Shown here: piece by piece, positions 1-12,996 of the stretch
How the letters are laid out: each line of letters begins with the position of its first letter
How positions within the stretch are numbered: the stretch's first letter is position 1
NCBI RefSeq assembly: GCF_000203815.1
Contig: NW_004457711.1
Location: 186,001 to 250,000 of the forward strand
Direction of reading: 5' to 3'
Length of the DNA stretch: 64,000 bases
From: Cavenderia fasciculata
Taxonomy: Eukaryota > Evosea > Eumycetozoa > Acytosteliales > Cavenderiaceae
Program-made: the position numbers and the translations under genes
Notes under the pieces: generated by a model
Database searches by the model: none
Seen by the model: only the letters and a program-made list of their open reading frames with translations
What the model was told of the DNA's origin: nothing

Positions 1-68
1 ATTACTAATACGTGTCTATAATTACATTTGTAATATACATATATCTATTTAGAGAGAGAGAGAGAACA

Positions 69-3000
69 ATGTATAGATGTGCTGCAACTGCTTCAAAGCA
101 GCGTATTAATAGTTTGGTTGCAAGTCAAGTAACAGCTACTTTGACTGGTACCAAAGGAGGTTCATTGGTAGTCTCCAAATCATCATATTGTACTTCTTCT
201 AAAAAGGATGACAAACCTGATGGTGTAACAACTACTCCTAAAACAACAACCAACCAAAAAAAAAAGAAAGAAGATCCATCAGACAATTACAAGAATCTTT
301 TAAAGAATTTTGAACAAAGATTAGATACTAAAAAAGAAGATCAACAAACAACAAAAGATCAACAACAACAACCACAACAATCATCGTCATCATCAAAAGA
401 ACAACAATTACAAAAGACATCAGACAAACCATCACTTAAAAAGATATCAAATATTCCAGCATTTGATGCAAGTTTTGCATCTTACAATGGTGGTGGTTTG
501 GGCATGTATATGGCCGAGCAAGAGGCTGATGAAGATACTGCTGCCGACGAAGAGTTTGATATTGAAGAGTTTAAAAACATGAGATTCAACGAACACGAAG
601 ACGTGATTATCGAGGATGTCGAAGACGAGGATATCATGATCGAAGACTATGAGTTGGATCGTGACGACTATGGTGGTGACATTGTCGACGACCTCTTGGA
701 GGAGAGTCAAGCCATCGAATATGAAGAAGATGGTGAGGACGGTGACGGTGTTAAATTGTCCAAGGGCGACGAGGCAGACTTGGACGAGGACGCCGACGAC
801 GACCAAGACGAAGAGTTTATCGATGAATACGAAGAAGATGATGACGAGTTGGACGACGAACTCCTCGACGATGCCGACAATGATGGCGATCTCATCGGTG
901 AAGAGCTTTTGGACAAGGAGTTGGACAAGTTGTTGTCAAAGAAGGATCAAGAGTTTGCTATGGCCGAGTTTGACAATATCCAAGAGGAAGAAGACGACGA
1001 GCCACAAGCCGAGTTTGAAATGCAAGATATGGACGAAGCAGCCGAGTTGGAAGTAGAAAGAGCCACAGAAGACGACGATGAGGATGTTGTCGTGCCACAA
1101 GATATCGCCGAATATCTTGACCTCGAGGATTTGGACCGTCAAAACCTCTTTACTCATACCGAAAATCTTGAACTATTCATGAAGAATTTCGATGGTGAAG
1201 AAGGTATCTTGGAAACACTCGAAAATGAATTAAGACAAGATGGAAAACAAGAAGTCGACGAAATCGATCAAGACGACGACGATGAAGATGATATGATTCA
1301 AGTAGAGGAAGAGATTGACTTGGAAGAAATCGAGGAAGATGAAGAGGATGAGGGTTTGGAGATGGACGACGATTTGGAAGAGTTTGATGAAGATGGAGAG
1401 GAAGAGGTAGACTATGATAATCTGTCCGATGAAGAGACCGATCTTGCTGTCCGTGCCGAATCATTGATCAAGGATTTGCCAACACTGCCATTCCACGAAG
1501 AACTTGCTATTGCCCAAGAAGAGGGGTTGACTCCATTTGACCAACGTTCGGCCGACTATGGTAAGCTGACCAAGGACAAGATGCGTGTATTCACCAAGAA
1601 CTGGGAGCAAGGTCTTTTGCAAGACTCTCTCGAGACCTTGTTTGCCGATGACATGGCTCAACTTGCCAGCACACAGGATCCTAGCAAGGTGCCATACATC
1701 TTTGACCCCAAGCTCATCAAAGAGTACAACGACGACGTCAACGAAAAGTTGGGAGACCAGTTCCTCGAACACCACCAACGTCTCGAGCTTGTCCAAGAGC
1801 TCATTGACGCCGACCCCGAGGACTCGCCAACCATCGAGGACTACATAAAGTTGGAGCAACACCAAGACCAAGACCAAATCGCGTTGCCAGAGTCTGCCAA
1901 GCAAAAGGCCAAGCTCAAGGCACTGCTCACCAAATACTCGGTCGAGGAAACCAAGGCTATCGTCCAAGACAACATTGCTGGAAATGATGCATTGGATGCC
2001 GGCCTTATCACACCCCAAGAATACTTGGTTCAACCAAAGTCCCAGCAAGAAATCAACTTTTACAACTTAAATACTATAGAGTCTACTGCCTTTGAAACTG
2101 TTGCTGCCGATGGTAAAAAGGTTGTTGGTGCTGTTGGTGGTGTTGTTGGTGGTGCCGTCGGTGGTGTTGTGACTACTGCTGCCACTGAGATGTTTGTCCC
2201 AACAAGCGACGTCATTTCAAAGGAAGATGATGCCAAATGGGACGCTCAATTGGAAGCTCAAATCGTTGATGCTATGGACCAAACCATTGCCCAAGACTAC
2301 AAGCAACAAGAAGCTCAAGAATTGTTTGATCAAGAGGAACACGACAAGTACAACGAGATATTAAAGGAGGGAACCGATTACGAACCACCCAATATCACCG
2401 TCGACAGTATCTTCCAACTCTCTGAAGACAATGAGTTTTACAACTCACCATCACTCGTCAAGGACTTTGGTGTACGTGAACCACACACCTATGCCGAGAT
2501 GAGAGTTGCCTTGGTCGATGCCCACACCTCGCAAATGGGTATTGAAAAGGATGACGAAGAAGACGATGAATTCCACGATCCAAATGCCATCATCAACACC
2601 AAATACGAGTATCTCAAAAAGATGGATCTCTACGAACAAGAGTACAAGCGTGATGTTGAGAACCAAGAGATGCAAGTCTATGACCAAAGTGCCGTACAAG
2701 CCGACATGGAACGTCTCACCGAACAACTCGATCTCGTCATCTCTCAAGACATTGACAATATTGTCGAAGAAAAGGTTACTCCCGCTCAAGTCTTGGCTGC
2801 TCTCAAGTTGGGCAAGGCTAAAGATTTTGAAATCAATGAAAATGAAGAGTCAAGCGGTGCCATTGAAATCACCGAAGAAAACATTGAACAATTACTTGCT
2901 CAAGCCAACGATTGGAACAACACCTCAGACATTGATCAAATCGTTCGTGAATTGGGTCAAGAAGTAGCCGGACAAGATGAAGATGACGATGGTCTCTACC

Positions 3001-4694
3001 ATGAACCAACTATCGACGAGATGATCCCATCTGCTGAACAAGACGTTGAAGAAGAAATGAACGGTAAACAACAATTGGTCGAAGAAGAAGAAAAGGAATT
3101 GGAAGATGCCCTATCTCAAGAACTCGAAAAAATCACTGGTGAAATTGATGAACAAAATGGTGTCAGCAGCAGCAGTGGTGAAAATAATAATGGTATTGAA
3201 AAGTCTGATGATTCTGCTGATATTGATGCAAAGAATAGGTAAAGAAAAAGAAAAAAAGAAAAAAGAAAAAAGAAAAAGAAATGATTTATTAACTTTTTAA
3301 ATTTATTTTCGTTTTAAAGTGATATATTATTTAATAAGAGATTCCTTGAAGATGGTGAAGAAGCAGAACCAGAATTAATTGATGAATTGGAAGCAGATTT
3401 TGAAAAGGAACCATTGTTTGACAATGATTTTGGAGATGAAAATCAACCGTTACATGTTGAGGATATTCCAACTGTTGCCGATGTACCATCATTGCAACAA
3501 CTTTTATTCAAGGATCAACAGGATGCATTGAGAGAGGCTAAACAATCTGGTGATGCACCAGTTGTAGGTTCGGTGGATATCGAACAATTCATCGAAGGAT
3601 TGGATCTCTCCAAGATTGAACAAACCGGAGCATTGTCGGCCCAAGACCAAGAAGTGATGTTTAGCCGTTTCATCAAGAGTGTTCAAGACGAGATTGACAA
3701 CAACTTTGAAGAGTTTGCCAAACAAGAGATACAAAATGAAATCGATCTGTTGGATGCCCAAACAGCCGAAGACATTGTATTGTACGACGAACAAGGAAAC
3801 GCCATCCCACAACAAACCGAGTCGGATGACGCTGCCGCCGAAAACTTTAACATTAGCGACGAAGAGTTTAGCGAACTTGTCAATGACTATGGTTCGATGG
3901 CACGTACCGAGTTGGGAGTCGAGAATATGGAGCTGCCATTTGAGATTATCGAAGTCAATAACCCCGACCTCGACGTCTACGAAGCCATGGACAAGATGGA
4001 TCCAAGCGACTTTAACAAGCTCGAGCTCGGTCTCAACATCACCTCTCCCAAGGGTTTCCTCGAGATTGGCGAGTACGTAGAGATGATCAACGACCAAGAA
4101 GACATGGAAGAGTTGAACGAGCCAATGGCCGTCCTCACACTCGAAGCCGACATGTACCTCCGTCGCAAGGAAAAGAAGATGAAGGTGTTGGCCAAACGTA
4201 GAGAACGTGCCCAAAAATCACGTGAAGCTCAATTGGCCAAACATCGTGAAGCCATTGCCAATAGTACTGCTACCCCAACCCAACACATCAAGGGTAAACG
4301 TGCTATGATTCCAACCGCTGCCGCTGCCAGCAATACCATCTATGTATCACCATACGAACCAAATACCTATGTCAAGCTTGCCGACATGAAAGAACAATCA
4401 GAGCACGACCAAGACATCTTTAGAGACATTCTCCAACAAAGTCACGTCTCACTCACTCTCAACCCATTCCACAATCACGCCCAAACCAAGAGCTCAATGA
4501 AATACATTCAAGACCAACTCACCTCTTACAAAGCTCATGCTGCCTCTCGTCTTGAACAACGTAAGAATGCCGTACCATTTGACGACCCATTATTCAAAAA
4601 GACAGACCTCCTCATCGAACCATGGGATCTCGAACGTTATGATGCCGATTATTATGGTGAAAATGAAGATGATAGTGTTGATTTGGATAATTAA
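69..4694 (+). CDS. giant acidic protein with mitochondrial-type N-terminus
   Basis: Two exons, 69-3238 and 3341-4694, joined through an Arg codon, give about 1507 residues. The ATG at 69 is preferred because the upstream in-frame stretch is AGAG-rich leader. Residues 1-45 are rich in Ala, Ser, Thr, Arg and Lys with no acidic residue, like a mitochondrial presequence. A Lys/Gln/Ser linker follows. From about 155 to 465 the chain is dominated by Asp and Glu. Around 680-706 there is a Gly/Val segment with GxxxG-like spacing, unusual in such a charged protein. The last third contains a basic helix (RRKEKKMKVLAKRRERAQKS) and a less biased C-terminus. I do not recognise the family, and mitochondrial location is inferred only from the N-terminus. 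It could instead be a nuclear acidic scaffold. The gene and its reading frame are well supported; the function is unknown. Confidence 0.8.
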
Positions 4695-4930
4695 ACAAAG
4701 GAAATTTAATAATAACAATAATAATAATAATAGTAATAGAAAAAAAAAATACATTTTTAAAAAAAAAATAATAAATAATAATATTAAAGTATATAAATCA
4801 AAAAAAAGAAAGAGAAAGAGGAGAGTAGGGATATTTATATAAAATTTAACTTTTATTTTATTTTAAAAAGATTTGGGGGGGAAATATTGAATATAGAGTG
4901 GGATGTAGATGGGGTTGATGTTGTTATTGT

Positions 4931-5851
4931 TTATTTACCAGCATGACCACCAGCATTGGCTGGGGTATTGGCATAATCGGCGTATGGACGATCGACAAGA
5001 GCAACCTTTTCAGATAGGATAAATCTCCAAAGGAGAGCAGCAACGATACCACCTGCAATTGGTCCAAACCAATAGAGGTAATGGTAGTGCCATGTGTCTG
5101 AGAGTACAGCTGGACCGAATGAACGGGCTGGGTTGAGTGATCCACCAGTGTATGGGTTCAACATGGCAACACCAGCATAGACAGCGCATCCAATACCAAG
5201 TGGAGCATATCTACCCAACTTTGGATCCCATTCATTGTAGACTGACATACCAAGTACTACCAAACATAACAAACAAGTTCCCATCATTTCTAAAAAGAAT
5301 CCTCTTGCAAATGGAATAGTTGGTGCTAATGTTGTTGCTCCTAAATTTCCTTCATCTAAAATAAAACAAGTAAATTAATATTATTATCTCTTTAAAAGAA
5401 ATAATTCTTTTTCCTTTTACTTACAATGACCTGGAACAGCAGCTTTAATTAAAGCACTACCGGCGAGAGCACCACAACATTGCATAATGATGAATAAAAT
5501 ACCATTCAAAATACCCATACGACCAGTAAATACAAGAGAGACTGTGACGGCGGGGTTCAACTGACAACCAGATACACCACTGGTGAACCAGATGATGGCG
5601 GCAAGAGTCATGGCTTGAATGAGGGCAATGAGGACGATTTTAATGACTGGATCGGAAAAGTAAAAGTTGGCAGTGATGACGGAACCACCAACCATAAATG
5701 TAAAGAACATGAGACCGACAAACTCGGCAAGACATTGACGTAAAAGTTGTCTCTTTTTCGATTCATGTACTCTAATAATCAGTTTGCTTTCATCTGAATT
5801 AGAGTACTGTGTGTACCTTGGAAAGATTTGTGGATAAAATGATAATACCAT
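4931..5851 (-). CDS. aquaporin / MIP family channel
   Basis: Two exons on the minus strand, 5851-5425 and 5355-4931, separated by a 69-bp intron, encode about 283 residues. This is the usual aquaporin length. Both Asn-Pro-Ala boxes are present: LNPAV in the first half and SLNPARSFGP in the second. They belong to the two half-helices that line a water or small-solute pore. Hydrophobic segments fit six membrane helices, and AEFVGLMFFTF is a typical first helix. The intron falls between the two halves (GHY|EGNLG). The family moves water or glycerol across plasma or contractile-vacuole membranes, but the substrate cannot be read from the motifs alone. The gene ends tail to tail with the acidic protein gene; the ORFs are about 240 bp apart. 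Confidence 0.95.
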
Positions 5852-8071
5852 TTTTCACTACTAAAAATTTTTAGATATAATCTAGAGATTTCTATATTTT
5901 TGATTGGATGGATGGATGGATGGATGGATGGAATAGATTAATAAATGTTTGTATGTGTGTATAAAGTTAAGTTGGTTGGATAAGTTATTACCTTTGTATT
6001 TATTGAAGATCTAGAGATTGATGGAATGAAAATAATAAATAAATTACAGAGAAAACAATAAATAAACAAATAGATAGATAGATAAAACTATATTAAACTA
6101 ATTAATGAATAACAACAACAACAATGGTTGAGATAGTCTTTGCTTTCAAACAATTTGTTCAAATTAGGATTGTACCGGAGTGCAATCGTAGTAATTGTCG
6201 AGGATGGAGGAAGTGGTGAGTTTGGGGGTTAGGGTTAGGGTTGTAATGTGTAGAATCGATAGTTTGCAGATTTTTCACAACAACAACAAACACACCCACA
6301 CTCATTGTATTTCAATGCTAAATCAGAAAGACAGATAGACAGATAGATAGATAGCATCTAGTATCGCCGTTATATACTACTACTACTTTGTATCTGTCGT
6401 TTTCATCGTATCGTAGAGATATATATCTCTTTTCTATTATTTTTCATTCTTTTACAACCACCACTACCAGTGCTGTTGTATTGTGTTTCGAAAACACATT
6501 CTACATTGTGTGTTTGTTGAATTGTATTATTATTATTACTATTACTTTATTATTACTTTATTATTATTATTATTATTATTATTCATTTCCTCTCGAATAT
6601 CGATTGTTCAATTGAAACATTCAATGGAATGTGAAATGTTTCGTTTGTCGCAACTGATTGAATCTACTTTTAACTATTATACATGTTCGAAAACAAATAT
6701 TTAAAAGTCTCGTCTTGTCTCTTCTCCATTAAAACTTGAATAGACTTTTGATCAAAAAAGGTTGGCAGCTTTGTTATTTTTGTTGAATTTTGAACAAAAA
6801 AGGAAATTTCATTGTTTTTTGAAGCGCCATGTTGAAGGATGGAATTTGTAGAGTCGATGGGAAATTTATTTGTGCCAACATCATCCTAGACACGGGTTGT
6901 ACACATTAAATCCTATCTTGGATGACGATGATGGTGGTTGTTGTAGGGTCAGCAAACATAGAGAGAGGAGAGAGATTGTCGATCAACTTGTTGTTCCATT
7001 GGAGCATGTCGTGGTTCCTTGCCTTCTCCTCCTCCCTCCTCTTTTCCTTTATTCAATCATTCATAGTATCATTCCCATCCTTAAATAGTATCTATCTCTC
7101 TTTCTTGTTTTTATTTATTTGTTTATTATTATTTCTTCTTTCACCCGAATAGATTAGATTCATTCAAACAACAACAGCAATAGTCACACTATCAGTTCTT
7201 CATACTCTCTTATTATAAAACACAACAACAGTATACTTTAAATATATTTATTCTTTAGAGAAAGAGAGATAGATACTAACTATACTATATCAATACTATT
7301 TCAACATCAACTACCCAAAGTTGAAAAAAGACAAGACAAAACCACAAAAAGAGAGGAGACAAGGTAAGTCATAAGTCAACAATTGCGATCATATCATGTA
7401 CATTTATAGGAGTTAGGAACAAGTCAATAGACGCTGCTTATGATAACAAGAAAGAGTAACAGTAACAACAGTCTCTACTAACAAACTCTTGAGACTACAA
7501 CATATGGATACATATAAATACTTTTATAGTTGGAGTTTCAGAGTCAACCAAAACTACGCGACTGTCGCATTCATTCGAGTTCAGCATCTTTTCGCTATGC
7601 ATCGACAAAAATGGAAATCCATTGTTTGGAGGTTTTTTTTTTTTTTACTCAGTCCCCTCTCTTTTTTATTTTTAAATAATAATATAACTATATATCGTCG
7701 TTTATCGTGTGGGAGAATGAAAATATGTCCAACAAGACATAACATTATCATCGTTTAGTATTATCATTCTTCTTCTTCTTCTTTTCTTTTACACTGTGTA
7801 CTACTTATTACTTATACTTAACCAATAATAATAATAATAATTAATCCATCCTCCAATCCTATCTCCTTCTTTTATCCACCTACCACCCTCATTCATTCAT
7901 TCATTCTCGTTTTTTTTTGTACAACAAGAACACAATAATAATAATATTCAGTTAGACATCGAGAGAGAGAATAATCAGAATATCAATCAATTTATTATTT
8001 ATTTATTTATTTACCTATTCTTTTATTTATTAAATATTTAGATTATTTATTTATTTATTATTAAAGATAAG
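5852..8071. other. intergenic region and likely 5-prime leader of the F-box/START gene
   Basis: A 2.2-kb stretch without a convincing gene. It holds a GATG microsatellite (about 5904-5930), ATT and pyrimidine runs, and short low-complexity ORFs. A good donor (AAG|GTAAGT, intron base 7364) and an acceptor at 8041 just before the ATG at 8072 suggest a leader intron of about 680 bp for the downstream gene. A 27-codon ORF at 6829-6909 ends in an ILDTG motif; it is treated as a separate observation. Confidence 0.5.
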
Positions 8072-10239
8072 ATGAGTAGTGTATTTCATCATAATCATAG
8101 TCATAATCATAGTCATCATCATCCACACCATCAACATAGTAATGTAATTATACATCATAGTCAACTTGGACATCCACTAGAGTTACTTGATTTACCCGAT
8201 GACATTCTATTGTATATATTCACCTATCTCGATGAAAAGTCGTTGACACGAGTCGGACAATTGTCGAATTTCTTCAACTCGATCTCATCCAACCACAATC
8301 TCTGGAGAGAGCTGTTTCGTGTTAAATGGGGACCCATGTATCCTCTGGTACCCGTCTGCACCATCAACTGCTGCCACAAGTACTTTTCCGATCCCTACAG
8401 TAACCTCGAACCCATCAACAGACTGTTTAGCTACGCCTTTTACAAGAGTTTGATGATTCCACAGGCTATCCTATCGGTCATCCTATCGAGCTACAGTTTC
8501 AAGCAAATGTTCAAGTTTCGTAATCTTCTCTATCGATACTATCAACCACTGCTATCAGATGCATTGGAAATATTACAGAAAACTGCTTCTTTAAATCAAC
8601 GTGGTAGTAGTCAAGGTAATGACAATGGTATTGAGAATAATGGAGAAGGAGCATTTTGGACTACTGTTCAAGTAACCAAACAACCTTCATTGGCAACGTC
8701 GACGATTGAAAAATCGATTGTACCCAATCAACGTGTATCGGTTCTTCACAATCACACATTGGTGCATCGTAACCTAACAACCTATTGCATACGTGTCACT
8801 CGTACCATTCCAACACGTATCCTCAAAAAGATGATGTCGTTGATACTCGACTATGAAAAGATCCCCCTATGGGACGTTGCATTGCGTCATTGCACGGGTA
8901 TGGTCATCAAGAGTCCCGAGATTAACGGTGTCGACGGTCACGTCAAAAAGGTTGATATTCTCCATAAACAAATCATTGGCAATCTCTTTATGACCTATGT
9001 TCGCATGGTCTACACAGAGTCTTCAGACAATGACCGTTTCTTTGCAAGTCCAAATAGTAATATTCACAATGATTCAAATGATAGTACTACTTTTAAGAGT
9101 AATAGTAATAATAATAATAGTATTATTAGTTTTAATCATAGTCATAATCACAATCAACCTTCAATGATGTCATCATCTTCAACAACCAATCCAATTATTC
9201 ATGATCAATTTAATAATATTCTACTTCAATATAGTTCACCATACCCTATTCAACCAACTCATAACAATAATAATATAAATAATAATAATAATAACAATAG
9301 TAATAATAATAATAATGAACCAACAACTACAACATCTGATTTATTGAATAATATTGGGTTATTACAATACCAATTAAATGAACAACACCAAGATATTATT
9401 AGAAAGTATCAAAGTGGATCACCAATCTCTTCAGATACTTCACAACACCAAGATAATAATGACGGTCGGGGCGGTGAAGATGATTCAGATGACTTTTCAT
9501 CATCAACTGATGATTCAGATTCATTTGTTTCAGATTCTGAAGATGACGAAAGTGACCAAGATGATAGTAGTGAATCACTTTCAGATAGTGAAGGATCATT
9601 GGATATTGAAGATAGTATCAATAGTCATTTACATCATCCAAATAGTGTATATAATAGTAATGCTTATAGTAGTAAGAATCACTCACGTTATCGTAGAGAA
9701 CAAGAGAGTGATGAACAACAAGATCAAGATCAAAATGAAGACAATGACGATGAAGAGGAAGACTTACAATCAAGTACTAGAGCTCCACTCAAACGTGTTC
9801 GTAGAAATAGTATTGATGAACCAATTTTATTATCTCCCATTCATATTGTTCAACATCATATTCCATTTCATATTAAAGGAATGAATAATCATTTAATTGA
9901 TAAAGGTAAATACAATATATATATATACAATATACAATATATATATAAATTTATCTATAGATAAACATTTTGGATGGAACAAATAATTAATAATTCTTTT
10001 TTATTTATTTCATTTCTTTAGAAGTACAACCATTTAATTTGGATTGTTATGGAAGTGGATTTATTTTTGAACCAATTGGTGATGGTAAAGAGATAAAGAT
10101 GACATATATATTACAAGTTCATCAAGAAGATTGGATGGATGATGAAGCCAAAGAAATGGTCGATGATTTGGCCATTTCAAGAGGTAGATCCATTTCATCT
10201 TTAATTTCACATGCCTATCATCTTTCAAGATCAACCTAA
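8072..10239 (+). CDS. F-box protein with START-like lipid-binding domain
   Basis: Exons 8072-9905 and 10022-10239 encode about 683 residues. The N-terminus is His/Ser-rich. Residues 36-86 are a good F-box (LPDDILLYIFTYLDEKSL, then NLWRELF), which would bind Skp1 in an SCF ubiquitin ligase. From about residue 225 a START-like fold begins (RVTRTIPTRILKKMMSLI, IPLWDVALRHC). It is interrupted by a long Asn/Ser/Asp-rich insertion (about 330-590) and closes with the second-exon segment YGSGFIFEPIGDGKEIKMTY, whose last helix ends ISSLISHAY. START domains bind lipids or sterols, so a lipid-sensing F-box adaptor is possible; that role is inference. The F-box call is strong, the START call moderate. 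The protein is predicted to be soluble. Confidence 0.85.
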
Positions 10240-10259
10240 ATCCTAAACCCCTAATCCAT

Positions 10260-10320
10260 CACACACACACACACACACATATATAATATAATATAATATA
10301 ATATAATCAAACAAAACCAA
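10260..10320. repeat. CA/TA and ATAATAT simple repeats
   Basis: A short CA-dinucleotide run is followed by TATAA repeats in the 257-bp convergent gap between the F-box/START gene and the minus-strand F-box/LRR gene. Nothing else is evident there beyond likely 3-prime UTR. Confidence 0.7.
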
Positions 10321-10496
10321 CCGAGGAATTTATTTATTCAACAAAACCAACACAATCGACATATACTCCCCCTATACCTAAAAGGATACATAATGATATT
10401 TTGTATCTTTTATTTTCCTGCCCCCCAACTATTATTTTAAATAAATAATTTTGTAATTTAATTAATTAAATCCATGGATTTCTTATTCTTTTTTAT

Positions 10497-12499
10497 TTAT
10501 TTTGGATCATTGATTCTATCTTCAAAACTCCATTTCAATTCATATGAAGATGAAGCTATTTTTAAATCAAAATATAAATAAATGGGATCATATAGTTGTT
10601 GTTGTTGTTGTTGTTGTTGTTGATTGTTATTTGATTTTTGAGTGATGATCCCACCTTGAAGTGTTTGTGTTTCCAATACCAATACATTTCTATTTTTAGT
10701 GTCCAATCTTTGAATTGAGAATTGAAAAGTGTAGATGTGATCATCAGAGTAATAAGTATTATCTTGAATAATGATAGATAGAGATCTAACATTGGTATGG
10801 TTGATCACTTGGTCCAATCTAAACACTGCATTTTCAGAAAAGTATTTGAAGTTACATGTTAGATGAGTTGTATTTTGTGGTAGCCACAATTCTGATGGTG
10901 ATTGTGAGATGATTCTCTTGCTCATCATTGAGCCGATTGAGAACAGTTTAGGATATGGCCACTGGCCTCTGTCACGGGTCATTTGTACTTTTAAATGTTT
11001 GATGATTGGTGGTATGTTGTCTAATGTGAAGGGTCCATCGACATTATAAAAGTCAAGCATTTCAAGATGAGGTGGATAGGACGATGGAAATTGCAAATCT
11101 GTTTGGCTACTTTTACCGGTTTCAAACACTCCCCAAGCAAGTTTCTCCAAATGTTGAGGAAGTGTAGATGGAACCTTGTCAACCCTTTGCTTTAGTTTAA
11201 CGAGTGATGGAGGGAGGTTCCAGACAGGGTGATAGTATTCACCTATGATCGACAGATGAGTGAGACATGGTGGGAATATAACATTATCAAGTGATTTATC
11301 CTCGATAGTGATGGTATCAAATGTAACCCTCTGTACAGAGGGTGGGATGATATTGGGTGGAATTGTTTTATAACATCCTTTTAAATAGAGTTTCTTGATT
11401 GATTTGGATGATAATAGACTGATATTTCCATCGGTCAATAAACTTGCTGTCACATTTAAATTCTCCAATAGTGGCATGGTACATTCGTGTGGGATGTGTA
11501 CATAGTGAGACCAAATGGTAAGAATCTTGAGTGAAGGGGGTACACTTATAGTGGTACGGAGATCTTCTTCTTCATAGTAGTCTATAGTGTCGTGAGGTTG
11601 GACAGGCTCTCGAGATCGATGAATCGGTCTTCCTCTACCCTATCTGTTTCTTTATTGGATAGGTAGATCTTTAGGGTCACGAGTGACGTCAATGAAAGGA
11701 ATGTATTACGTGCAGGTATTTCCGTTGGTCTGAGAGTTAGACTAGTCAGACTGCTCGGGAAGACTGGATCCGGTCTACCACCACCACCACCACCGATACT
11801 CGACACACAATAACTCTTGAACTTTAATTCTGTCAATGATAAGAATTTAGAGAGACCCAACTCAATTGGAGTGTATTGTCGGGTATCGACATTTAATTCT
11901 AAAGTCTTGCGTGATGGGTGATGACCTAGACGATTCAACCATTTTGTAGAAACTACAAGTCGTTGAAGATTTGGTAACTGGGAGATAGAGTCAAGATCAA
12001 TGACTACTGTATTTCGGTCATTTTGGTAGTCATGGTCATTGATGATAAGTGTCTCGATAGATGGTATGTCACGACATGCAATATTTAGTACCGTTGGGCC
12101 CAAGGTATTGTGCATCACCAAAGCAGTTGTAATGTTACTTTTATCAACTCTGGTTGCAGCAGAAGCAGAGATACGTTGTTGTATCCATTTTGGATAGCGT
12201 TTGTCAACTTCTTCATCAGACAGTATAACCTGCTGATCAGATATACTATTCTCCAATATATCTTTAAAAGACAAGAGTTTGAATTGAGTAGCTGTTGCTT
12301 GAAACTGTTTTGATTTACATCTACCTTTATCATCAATAACTCTTATTCCTTTAAACTGTATCAACCTCTTTAAACTACTATTTTGATATAACTTTTTACA
12401 AGTTAACAACAAACATACTATATCTACATTATCATCAATCTTTGATATGATATGTAGTAGTAATAGATTAGATATCTTGTCAATAGTAGGAGTAGACAT
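10497..12499 (-). pseudogene. F-box/leucine-rich protein gene broken by one frameshift
   Basis: Two collinear minus-strand frames. The first (12499-11582) starts MSTPTIDKISNLLLLHIISK, an F-box-like segment, and runs into TAG after NLTTL. The second frame resumes at once with IDYYEEEDLRTTISVPPSL and continues to 10497. A single-base change near 11585 would restore one frame of about 660 residues. No plausible intron spans the break: the only GT..AG pair there is about 22 bp apart. The intact paralog at 42853-44670 is collinear across this point (SLSNLKTL, then VPPSLKILTF). The rest is LRR-like, with many PPSL..L and LTHL motifs, and ends in a Gln run. Either this is a recent pseudogene or the base is a sequencing error. 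An intact protein would act as an SCF substrate adaptor. Confidence 0.7.
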
Positions 12500-12996
12500 T
12501 TACATCGACCCTTTATGATAGTATCATCCATAATACTATTTTTTGTGAGGTTTGGGTTGTGAGTCTACTGCTTTTTTTAATGTTGGCGTAGTCACGACCC
12601 ATCACCCATCTTTCAGACAAAGTGACCAGTAGTTGGTGATTCATACTTTCTATTATTATTATTTTTATTATTATTATCGTCATTGTCATTACCAGGTGAC
12701 TGTGCACCTTACCCATTCATTATCAATAGAAGAAGAGAAATAGAATATTAATCGTGTAGTATCATATAGTGTTGAAACAACAACAATAATGAATAAGAAA
12801 GATACGTCAACGAGTAGTAGTAGTAGTAACATCATCAATAATTTAAATTCATCATCATCATATATCTTTATATTATCTTTATATTCTTATCTATTTAATG
12901 AATAATAACCTTTAAGTAAAGGAGACAACATAGTATACTTTTTATATTTATATATATATATATACATATCAAACATAATTAATCAAACAAGAAACA
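12500..12996. promoter_or_regulatory. divergent intergenic region
   Basis: About 500 bp between the divergent starts of the broken F-box/LRR gene and the FNIP gene. It is AT-rich, with ATT/ATC runs and a TATATATA tract at about 12950-12963 just before the FNIP start. I see no gene. It presumably holds both promoters. Confidence 0.4.

Noticed and set aside
1461-2048. 195-codon minus-strand ORF inside the acidic protein gene
   Set aside because: An antisense shadow produced by codon bias; the plus frame is continuous.
6222-6242. GGGTTAGGGTTAGGGTT resembling telomere repeats
   Set aside because: Only about two and a half units in an intergenic region; vertebrate-type telomere repeats are not expected in dictyostelids.
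6388-7152. Several short plus-strand ORFs
   Set aside because: They translate ATT/TAT and pyrimidine repeats into Tyr, Ile, Leu and Phe runs, with no coding character.
12513-12716. 67-codon minus-strand ORF upstream of the F-box/LRR gene
   Set aside because: Ile run from an ATT repeat; no start context or conserved segment.
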